The notes below the pieces were generated by a model. That model did no database searches and was not told the origin of the DNA. It saw only the letters and a list, made by a program, of their open reading frames with translations. A program made the translations under genes and the position numbers. Below are positions 7,205 to 14,335 of a stretch of DNA of 64,000 nucleotides, piece after piece. The stretch lies in contig CALEPV010000097.1 of NCBI GenBank assembly GCA_937910905.1, positions 9,998 to 73,997 on the forward strand, in the 5' to 3' direction. Numbering within the stretch: position 1 is the stretch's first letter; each line of letters begins with the position of its first letter. The DNA is from an uncultured Prevotellaceae bacterium. Lineage in GTDB: Bacteria; Bacteroidota; Bacteroidia; Bacteroidales; Bacteroidaceae.

Positions 7205-9751
7205 TTACAGGGCTGTCTCCTCCGGTCCGAGGTAGCTCTTGTGCATCCCTCCGAGGTTGATGAGAATCTTCTGTAGCACGAGGGCGTTGTCGAGCGGGCG
7301 TATGCGCAGTGTGTGCTTACCGGCGGTGAGGGTGTGTATGGTCTGCGAGTCGATGACGTGTTCGCGGTGCCATGCGTTGCCTGTCTCGCCGTTGAAGTCG
7401 CCGTTGATGTTCACCTCCTGCTCTTCGCCGCCATCGAAGCTCACGGCATAGCGCAGGCCGGTGGTGTTGAAGTTCAGGGTGGCGCAGAAGCGCAGGGTGA
7501 CGCGTGCGGTGGCGGCGTCGGGGAGGGTCATGTCGTACTCGAGGGCCATGCCATCTACGGGTGCGGTGACGGGCTGCGGTGTGATGCCGGAGAGCGTGCG
7601 TCCGAGTTCGGGGATGACGGTCCAGCGCGCTTCGCGGCCATCGGTCTTGCGGGTGAAGTGCTCGGCCTCGATGCTGACGTAGCCGTCGCGGGTGGCGAAG
7701 GTGGGCGCGGGGCCGGGGTTGGCGTAGGTAATGTAGGCGGGTGTGGGGAGGGTGATGCCGGCGGCGTCGGACGCGGACGTGTTATCAAGGCGCTTCACCT
7801 CGGGCATGATTTTCTTTTCGGGGCTGTTCCATGACTTGTAGCCGATGTACTGCTCGTCCATCATGTGGTTCCACTTGCCGTCGTTCATGGCGTGGTACTC
7901 TGCCGCGAGGGCGGCGTCGCGCTGGAAGCACTCTGCCACGCGGTCGGCCCAGGCATTGGTGGCGGGGTCGTTCTTCTTGGCGAGGCGCTGGTTCATGGCC
8001 TGGGCGTAGTACATGTCGTAGAGGTTGGCACAGGCCTTGATGGGATAGCCCAAGAGCTGGAACCATGCGTCCTGCAGGTTGGCCGGCAGTTTCTTGCCGA
8101 GGGCTTCGGCATCGAGTGCCAGCTGGTCATATTCGCCGGTGACGCGCGCCCACTCGTCGTAGTTGGCGATGGAGTAGGTGCGGAAGTTCAGGAGTTCGGG
8201 CGTTACGCGGCGGTTGAACTTAGGATAGGTGCGCAGGAGCCGTGCCGCCTCCTCGGCATTCTCGTCGCCGAAGATGCTGCGGCAGAAGCTGACGCTGTGC
8301 TCCTGGAGGTTGGTGGCGTTGAACTGGTCGGGGTTCCAGGCCATGTCGAGGAAGAAGGTGATGGGGTACTCCATGGGCTTGAGGTCGCCCACGTTGAGGA
8401 TCCACATCTGGTCCACGCCGTAGCGGTAGGTGAGGTTCATCTGCTCCCACAGACGGGGGATAGGGCTTACGTTGATCCACTTGGAGTTGCGCGGTCCGCC
8501 CACGTAGTCCACGTGGTAGTACATGCCGTAGCCGCCCTTGTGGTTCTTGGCCGTGCCGAGGGCCGGCAGACGGCGTATGTTGCCCCAGTTGTCGTCGCAG
8601 AGCAGGAGAATGATGTCGTCGGGCACCTTCATGCCCTGGTCGTAGAAGTCCTGCACCTCCTTGTAGAGGGCCCACACCTGCGGCACGTCGGCGGCCTTGC
8701 GCCCCGTGACCTGCTCCAAGAGTTCGCGCTGTTCCTTCACGATCTGCTCCATGAGGGCCACGCTGGCCTTGTCCTCCATGGCCTCGTCGCCGTCGCCGCG
8801 CATGCCCACGGTGTACATGGTCTCCCAGCCCTTGGCGCGCTCCACGCCGCCGCGCCAGAAGTCCATCATCTCGTCGTGGTTGGTGGTGAAGCTCCACTTG
8901 CCGTGGCCTTGACGGCGCTTCCAGTCCTGCTGTGCGAGCGCCATGGGTTCGTGGTGGGAGGTTCCCATGACGATGCCCATGCGGTTGGCCAGGGGGCCGT
9001 TCTCTGGGTCGTCGTCGTAGAAGGCGCTGCCCCACATGGCGGGCCACATATAGTTAGCCTTGAGGCGCAGCAGGAGTTCGAAGATGTGCTCGTAGCACTT
9101 GGCGTTGATGCCTCCGAAGTGCTCCACGGCCCAGTTGCCGAAGGACGGCCACTCGTCGTTGATGAAGATGCCGCGGTAGGCCACGGCGGGTTCGCCGTCG
9201 GTGAACACACCTTTCTTTATATATATGTCGTCGTGGTGCTGTGCCGGCACATCGGCAAACCAGTACCATGGCGAGACGCCCATCTGACGCGAGAGCTCGT
9301 AGATGCCGTAGATGGTGCCGCGCTTGTCGCTGCCGGCGATGACGAGTGCCTGGCTGACACCGTCGACGGGCTGATCGACCACCTGCAGGAGGTACTTCTC
9401 GTGCTTGCCCTGAAGCTCCTTCTTCTGCACCTTGCCGGCCTTCAGCAGCTGCTGAATGAGTGCGGACTCAGAGCTGCCGACGATGATGCAGGCGGGCGCG
9501 CCGACATTCAGGTCTGTGGTGCCGGGTTTCAGTGCCGGTTCCACGCCGGTGACGGCCTTGATGTCGGCCTGAAGGCTGTGGATGGCCATGATGACGCCTT
9601 CGTCGTCGTTGGCGTCATAGACAATGGGCACTACCATGCCCTGCTGTGCAAGGGCAAAGGCACCGCTCGCGCTCTTGAACGTTACAAACTGGTCGGCTGC
9701 CTGTGCGGCAATGGCGCAGACAAGCATCAGTGTCAGAAGAATCCGCTTCAT
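7205..9751 (-). CDS. Glycoside hydrolase family 115 (xylan alpha-1,2-glucuronidase type)
   Basis: An 848-aa exported enzyme, starting at MKRILLTLMLVCAIAAQAADQ (signal peptide); the 31 codons upstream overlap the promoter. GH115 features include AGSDKRGTIYGIYELSRQMG, RGIFINDEWPSFGNWAVEHFGG, LLLRLKANYMWPAMWGSAF, MGTSHHEPMALAQQDW and LLCDDNWGNIRRLP, followed by a C-terminal beta-domain (DGYVSIEAEHFTRK...RPLDNALVLQKILINLGG). GH115 enzymes remove glucuronic or 4-O-methyl-glucuronic acid from xylan, so this probably acts in the periplasm or on the cell surface. No SusC/SusD pair is visible nearby. It is transcribed away from the fimbrial operon. Confidence 0.92.
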   Translation of the reverse strand: MKRILLTLMLVCAIAAQAADQFVTFKSASGAFALAQQGMVVPIVYDANDDEGVIMAIHSLQADIKAVTGVEPALKPGTTDLNVGAPACIIVGSSESALIQQLLKAGKVQKKELQGKHEKYLLQVVDQPVDGVSQALVIAGSDKRGTIYGIYELSRQMGVSPWYWFADVPAQHHDDIYIKKGVFTDGEPAVAYRGIFINDEWPSFGNWAVEHFGGINAKCYEHIFELLLRLKANYMWPAMWGSAFYDDDPENGPLANRMGIVMGTSHHEPMALAQQDWKRRQGHGKWSFTTNHDEMMDFWRGGVERAKGWETMYTVGMRGDGDEAMEDKASVALMEQIVKEQRELLEQVTGRKAADVPQVWALYKEVQDFYDQGMKVPDDIILLLCDDNWGNIRRLPALGTAKNHKGGYGMYYHVDYVGGPRNSKWINVSPIPRLWEQMNLTYRYGVDQMWILNVGDLKPMEYPITFFLDMAWNPDQFNATNLQEHSVSFCRSIFGDENAEEAARLLRTYPKFNRRVTPELLNFRTYSIANYDEWARVTGEYDQLALDAEALGKKLPANLQDAWFQLLGYPIKACANLYDMYYAQAMNQRLAKKNDPATNAWADRVAECFQRDAALAAEYHAMNDGKWNHMMDEQYIGYKSWNSPEKKIMPEVKRLDNTSASDAAGITLPTPAYITYANPGPAPTFATRDGYVSIEAEHFTRKTDGREARWTVIPELGRTLSGITPQPVTAPVDGMALEYDMTLPDAATARVTLRFCATLNFNTTGLRYAVSFDGGEEQEVNINGDFNGETGNAWHREHVIDSQTIHTLTAGKHTLRIRPLDNALVLQKILINLGGMHKSYLGPEETAL

Positions 9752-9782
9752 AGTGTTGGCATTTTGGTTGATTTTGCAAGGG

Positions 9783-9814
9783 CAAAGGTAGGCACTTGGC
9801 CCGTCATACGCAAC
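9783..9814 (-). promoter_or_regulatory. Promoter of the GH115 gene
   Basis: On the minus strand GTTG (9811-9814) is followed after 20 bp by TACCTTTG (9783-9790), about 30 bp before the start codon. The -33 element deviates by one base from TTTG. Confidence 0.6.
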
Positions 9815-9948
9815 AACGAGTAACAAAAGCGTAGCCATTTGCAACCGAAAGCATATATGGTGTATTCTCCGCGAGACATCGTCTTTTCGGTAAATGGACG
9901 TGAAAGAGTTAAAAATTGTATATGACCATCAAATACAGATTCCTCTTC

Positions 9949-9979
9949 TTTGTAGGGTGCTGTAGAATGAGTACCTTTG
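9949..9979 (+). promoter_or_regulatory. Promoter of the fimbria-like operon
   Basis: TTTG (9949-9952), 19 bp, TACCTTTG (9972-9979): a perfect Bacteroidetes consensus. Transcription would start near 9986, so in-frame ATG codons before that (9916, 9922, 9967) are unlikely starts of the first gene. Confidence 0.7.
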
Positions 9980-9990
9980 TTGCAAAAAAG

Positions 9991-12072
9991 ATGTCATTGA
10001 ATCAATTTGACGGTTGTTTCCCTATGGAAATGGGTGTGTCATGCATACAGAGCCCGTCAAATGAGCATACATGGATAGCGGCCAGGAAGTTCTTTCAATG
10101 CCAAAGATGTGGCCAATGGACTCCATGGACAGCAGGGACGGTAAAGAGACTTTCCGCTGCGTTGGTGTTCATGGTCTTAGCCCTCTTCACCTATGCGCAA
10201 CAGGTGAGCGTCAGCAACAACCTGTTGTACGATGTTTGGCTCACCCCTAATCTGCGGGTGGGTGTGCGTCTCGCTCCACATTGGTCAGTAGGTCTGACCG
10301 GAGGCTTTCGTCCCTGGCCCTCCGATGATGCCACCACACGCAAGTGGAAGCATCTGCTGCTGAGTCCGGACGTACGCTTCTGGACAGACTCTGTCAGCGT
10401 ACATCACTTCTTCGGTGCGAATGTCATCTACAGCCACTACAACGTGGCAGATGTCAGGTTCCCATTTGGCTTATACAAGGGAGTACGTAACGAACGCCGC
10501 CAAGGTGACCTGGCGGCACTGGGCATGTTCTACGGCTATTCGTGGCCACTGGGCCGTTTCTGGAACGTGGAAGCTTTGGCGGGTGTCGCAGTAGGATATA
10601 CTCAGTACAACCGTTATGCCTGTGCCCACTGTGGGGCGAAAATGGGTAAAGACTCAAAGCCCGTTGTCATCCCGCAAGCGGCTTTGAACATTGTCTATAT
10701 CATTCCTGGACGTCCGCGTCGAACAGAAAAGGCGTTTGAACCGGTTGAACAGGATACAGTAGTGTATGTCGTAGAAGAAGTGCCTTTTGTGCCCGTGTTG
10801 AGCGAAGTGCCCGACTTCACCGGCCAGGCAGGACTGCTACAGCACGACAACCCCGTGCTGCATCATATCTCGCAGTACCGCCCCTACGACCGCACACAGA
10901 TTCTGCGCAGGGACAAGGAGGCACTCTATGTGTACTTCCCCGTAGGGGTGTCGGTGCTCCACCCGGAATTTCGCGAGAACGCCCCCGTACTCAGTCGCAT
11001 CATCGACATCACCCGTCAGATCATGGCCGACAGCACCAGCAGCGTGAAGACCATACAGATTGTAGGCCTGGCATCCATCGAAGGCTCGATAGCCGGCAAC
11101 GAGAAGCTGGGGCAAGATCGCGCCATAGCCCTCCAACGCTACATTCAGCAGCAGCTGTCCCTTCCTGATTCGCTCTTCGACACCGTAGGTGGCGGCGAGG
11201 CATGGGCCGAGTTCCGCGACCAGTTAGAGGAGCTGCTTGGCGACGGGGAAACCGCCGCCCGCGAACCTGTCCCCACCTCCAGTTCGCGCCCGGCTGCATC
11301 CCCGTCTGGTACCACCTCCAGTTCGCGCCCAGCTGCATCCCCGTCGGATACCACCTCCAGTTCGCGCCCGGCTGCATCCCCGTCGGATACCACCTCCAGT
11401 TCGCGCCCGGCGGTTTACCCGTCGGGTACCACCTCCGGTTCGCGCCCGGTCGCATCCCCGTCTGGTACCACCTCCAGTTCGCACCCGGCTGCATCCCCGT
11501 CTGGTACCACCTCCAGTTCGCACCCGGCGGTTTCTCCGTCGGATACCACCTCCAGTTCGCGCCCGGCTGCATCCCTGTCGGATACCACCTCCAGTTCGCG
11601 CCCGGCGGTTTACCCGTCGGGTACTGCCATCACCCCCGCCGCCCTGCAGGCCGCCCTCGCCGTGATAGACAGCGAGCCTGACCTGAACAGGCGCGAGGTG
11701 CTTCTGAAGCGCCTCGACGGCGGCCGCACCTGGGCCTATCTGAAGGAGCATATCCTGAAAGACCAGCGCAACTCCGGCTACATACGCATCTACTACGACT
11801 ACGTGCCCGACACCGCCGCTGCCGTCATCAACCGTGCCAGCGGGCTGCTGCGCACCGACTGCGGCGACTGCCACCGCGAGGCTCTTCGCCTGCTGCAGCA
11901 GGTGAGCGGCGACGAGCGCGCTCAGAACGCCCTCGCCGTGGCCCTCTACCTCTGCGGACGCGAGGACGAAGCCATTGACTGCTTCCGGCGAGCCGCCGCC
12001 CAGGGCAACGCCGATGCCCAGGAGAACCTGCGTCAGATTGAGAGGAACCGAAAAACCGTGATAACGAAATAA
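9991..12072 (+). CDS. DUF3575 / OmpA-like protein heading the fimbrial operon, with 39-bp coding minisatellite
   Basis: About 693 aa. A hydrophobic segment (VKRLSAALVFMVLALFTYAQQ, residues about 51-71) acts as a signal sequence. A DUF3575-like outer-membrane barrel follows (SVSNNLLYDVWLTPNLRVGVRL...FFGANVIYSHYNV...LGMFYGYSWPLG). Next is an OmpA-like region (VKTIQIVGLASIEGSIAGNEKLGQDRAIALQRYI). Nine copies of a 13-aa Ser/Pro repeat (TSSSRPAASPSDT; residues 429-545) come next, then a helical tail with a Sel1/TPR-like unit (DEAIDCFRRAAAQGNADAQ). DUF3575 genes commonly lead fimbriae operons in Bacteroides. The start is uncertain: 9991 is the first ATG after the promoter; 10024 is an alternative. 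The stop codon lies in an 8-bp repeat tract. Confidence 0.75.
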   Translation: MSLNQFDGCFPMEMGVSCIQSPSNEHTWIAARKFFQCQRCGQWTPWTAGTVKRLSAALVFMVLALFTYAQQVSVSNNLLYDVWLTPNLRVGVRLAPHWSVGLTGGFRPWPSDDATTRKWKHLLLSPDVRFWTDSVSVHHFFGANVIYSHYNVADVRFPFGLYKGVRNERRQGDLAALGMFYGYSWPLGRFWNVEALAGVAVGYTQYNRYACAHCGAKMGKDSKPVVIPQAALNIVYIIPGRPRRTEKAFEPVEQDTVVYVVEEVPFVPVLSEVPDFTGQAGLLQHDNPVLHHISQYRPYDRTQILRRDKEALYVYFPVGVSVLHPEFRENAPVLSRIIDITRQIMADSTSSVKTIQIVGLASIEGSIAGNEKLGQDRAIALQRYIQQQLSLPDSLFDTVGGGEAWAEFRDQLEELLGDGETAAREPVPTSSSRPAASPSGTTSSSRPAASPSDTTSSSRPAASPSDTTSSSRPAVYPSGTTSGSRPVASPSGTTSSSHPAASPSGTTSSSHPAVSPSDTTSSSRPAASLSDTTSSSRPAVYPSGTAITPAALQAALAVIDSEPDLNRREVLLKRLDGGRTWAYLKEHILKDQRNSGYIRIYYDYVPDTAAAVINRASGLLRTDCGDCHREALRLLQQVSGDERAQNALAVALYLCGREDEAIDCFRRAAAQGNADAQENLRQIERNRKTVITK
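11275..11625 (+). repeat. 39-bp in-frame minisatellite, nine copies
   Basis: Units read ACC TCC AGT TCG CGC CC(G/A) G... and encode T-S-S-S-R/H-P-A-(A/V)-(S/Y)-P-S-(D/G)-T. Copies differ at a few positions. Those of the GGCGGTTTACCCGTCGG type are palindromic. Read on the minus strand the unit gives GGGTAAACCGCC-GGGCGCGAACT, which closely matches the RAYT-gene repeat at 14876-14905. Confidence 0.9.
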
Positions 12073-12100
12073 CGAAACAACGAAATAACGAAATAACAAA
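12061..12100 (+). repeat. 8-bp repeat (ATAACGAA) over the stop codon
   Basis: Five imperfect units span the last codons of the DUF3575 gene (stop TAA at 12070-12072) and the following spacer. Unit loss or gain would alter only the last residues of that protein and the distance to the next gene. Confidence 0.7.
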
Positions 12101-12144
12101 AGCAACAACAAATATATTATTAACACAAAGCCCAACTTAAACTT

Positions 12145-14262
12145 ATGAACACAAAATTCATGTTCGCCATGACGGGAGCAATAGCCCTCACTGGCACCCT
12201 GGGACTCAGCAGCTGCTCGTCGGAAGACGAGGTGGCCGACGTGAACCCCACCTACAACAACGTGACCAACGAGGTCACCACGCAGTTCGTGCTCAACGTG
12301 GCCACCGCACCCAACCAGTTCACCCGCCAGTCGGCAGCCACCGTGCAGCGTGCCTCCAACTTCCGTGGTATGCAGGACGCCAAGCTCATCGGCCTCTCCA
12401 CGGGCAACAGCTCCCTGGCACCCTTCGCCGGCACCTCCACCGGCTATGCCGTCAACAAGACCTTCGACCTGGGTACGCTCTACGGCAGCACCGCCGTCAG
12501 CAACGAAGGCACGGACAATGCTAACAACAGCTCGCGCCGCGTCCTCGAACTGGCCATGCCGCTGAACACCGACGCCATGCTGGTCTATGCCCGCGCCATC
12601 CCCTCCGGCGACGATGAGGCCGACGGCAAGGTGACCATGACCGTGGCCGCCACGCCGGAGAACACCACCTTCGCACTGAACCCTCGCCTCGGCAGCCGCA
12701 GCGCAGAGTACAACCAGACCTGCGCCCTGGCCATCAAGATTCTGAACCGCATCATCAGCAGCAGTGTAGCCGAGCTGTCAACGCCTGGTGCTTATTCGAA
12801 CGAAGGCTATACCAACGTCGGCACACTGCGTGCCCTTACCTGGAAGGCCCTGGCCGCAGAGGTAGCCGACCCCACCTCTGATGACTCTCCCTTAGAGGAA
12901 ATCCTCGGCAACGCCTTCAACACGCTGACCAAAATCAACGAGAATGAGTATCGCGCCGGCTCGTCGTCGGCCATCAGCAGCATTGCCTACTATCTCTACA
13001 ACACGGCCTTGCATGTGTTCAATGCCACGCCCACCGGCGATGCCGAGCTGAACGCCCAGCGTCTGGCATACGAGATCATGCGCCGCATACAGAACTATTT
13101 CGAGAAATACACCGAGAGCGAGACCGCCATCGCCTTCCTGAACATCAGCACCATCAAGGAAAACATGTGCCAGGCAACGGGCATGACCAGCGAGGCTTTT
13201 GATGCTGCCTACGGCAGCGTACAGCACGGCGACCTGAAGGCTTTCCCCACCTCCTTCGGACTGCCCCTCGGCGTAGCGCTGCTCAACTATGACGCTACTG
13301 ACGGCTTCACCCACAAGACCCCGCCCACCTCGCTGCTGCAGAACGGAACGCTGGCCGAGGATCACTATATGTATCCTGCAGAGCTGATGTACTTCGACAA
13401 CAGCGCCCTGCGCGTGAACAGCACTGCCGTTGCCGCTGCCAACTACCCCAACGGCTACAGCACCTGGGACACCGAGGGCAGCTGGACGGGATGGACGACG
13501 GGCGCCGTGGCATCCTCCACCCGCAGCGTGGCCGTGAAGAACAACATCAACTATGGCGTGGCCATGCTGCAGACGAAGGTGGCCCTCGATGGCACATCAT
13601 TCACCGACAACCGCCAAGCCATCACCGGCGAGACGGACCAGACGCTCAGCGCCGACCAGGTGAGGCAGTTCCAGCTCGTGGGCGTGCTCGTGGGCAACCA
13701 GAACCTCAACCTCGGATGGAACTACCTGGCCACGTCAGCGACATCAACAGACTGGAGCTATGTGGTCTATGACAACAAAATCAACGGCACCGGTGCTGTC
13801 CCCACACCGGAAGGCGAAGGAAACTACACCCTGCTGTTCGACAACTACATGCCTACCGGTACCCAGACCGACGAGGTGCTTGTGGCCCTGGAGTTCAAGA
13901 ACAACGGCGCCGACTTCTACGGCCTGGGTAACATGATACGCACCGGCGGCACCTTCTACCTCGTGGGTAAGCTGAAACTGCAAGCTTGGACAGAGACTAA
14001 CCAGTCTGGCTATAAAAACAGCATCACCTGGCCCACCAAATATGCCATCCCGCCCTATACGACAGCAGGTGCCTCGCAGGAGGTCAGCCGCGTGTTCATC
14101 CAGGACTTCATGACAACCGCCACGTTCAAGATCGGGGCCACCTCGCTGAAGAGTGCTTTCGTCACCGTGCCCGACCTGCGCTCCAGCCAGACCTCGCTGG
14201 GCCTCTCCGTGGACCTGGAATGGCAGACGGGTCTCAACTTCGAGACCGTGCTGGGACAGTAA
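12145..14262 (+). CDS. Large fimbrillin-like lipoprotein (major-subunit type) 1
   Basis: A 705-aa lipoprotein: the signal MNTKFMFAMTGAIALTGTLGLSSC ends in a lipobox (LSSC). The N-terminal VQRASNFRGMQDAKLIGLST is the kind of segment seen in Bacteroidales Mfa1/FimA-type subunits, where the N-terminal strand is removed by an Arg-gingipain-like protease before polymerisation. The C-terminus VPDLRSSQTSLGLSVDLEWQTGLNF resembles fimbrillin C-terminal strands. The 17081 product has the same plan (NFRGLMDLRAIPF at the start; LPDILAPHLEVGVQLTPQW at the end), so the two are probably homologous subunits. It lies 72 bp after the DUF3575 gene. Confidence 0.75.
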   Translation: MNTKFMFAMTGAIALTGTLGLSSCSSEDEVADVNPTYNNVTNEVTTQFVLNVATAPNQFTRQSAATVQRASNFRGMQDAKLIGLSTGNSSLAPFAGTSTGYAVNKTFDLGTLYGSTAVSNEGTDNANNSSRRVLELAMPLNTDAMLVYARAIPSGDDEADGKVTMTVAATPENTTFALNPRLGSRSAEYNQTCALAIKILNRIISSSVAELSTPGAYSNEGYTNVGTLRALTWKALAAEVADPTSDDSPLEEILGNAFNTLTKINENEYRAGSSSAISSIAYYLYNTALHVFNATPTGDAELNAQRLAYEIMRRIQNYFEKYTESETAIAFLNISTIKENMCQATGMTSEAFDAAYGSVQHGDLKAFPTSFGLPLGVALLNYDATDGFTHKTPPTSLLQNGTLAEDHYMYPAELMYFDNSALRVNSTAVAAANYPNGYSTWDTEGSWTGWTTGAVASSTRSVAVKNNINYGVAMLQTKVALDGTSFTDNRQAITGETDQTLSADQVRQFQLVGVLVGNQNLNLGWNYLATSATSTDWSYVVYDNKINGTGAVPTPEGEGNYTLLFDNYMPTGTQTDEVLVALEFKNNGADFYGLGNMIRTGGTFYLVGKLKLQAWTETNQSGYKNSITWPTKYAIPPYTTAGASQEVSRVFIQDFMTTATFKIGATSLKSAFVTVPDLRSSQTSLGLSVDLEWQTGLNFETVLGQ

Positions 14263-14335
14263 TCCAGCACCATCCTGTAGGGCTATGACACCTTATTATA
14301 TTTACGCACGCGCGTGAAAGGATACGCAGCAAACA

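Noticed and set aside
7865..9823. A 652-codon open frame on the plus strand opposite the GH115 gene
   Set aside because: It mirrors the codon pattern of the minus-strand gene, has a Val/His/Leu-rich composition without motifs, and the GH115 assignment on the other strand is secure.
11237..11681. Alternative open frames through the 39-bp array
   Set aside because: Unit length is a multiple of three, so several frames stay open; only the DUF3575 frame continues into conserved flanking domains.
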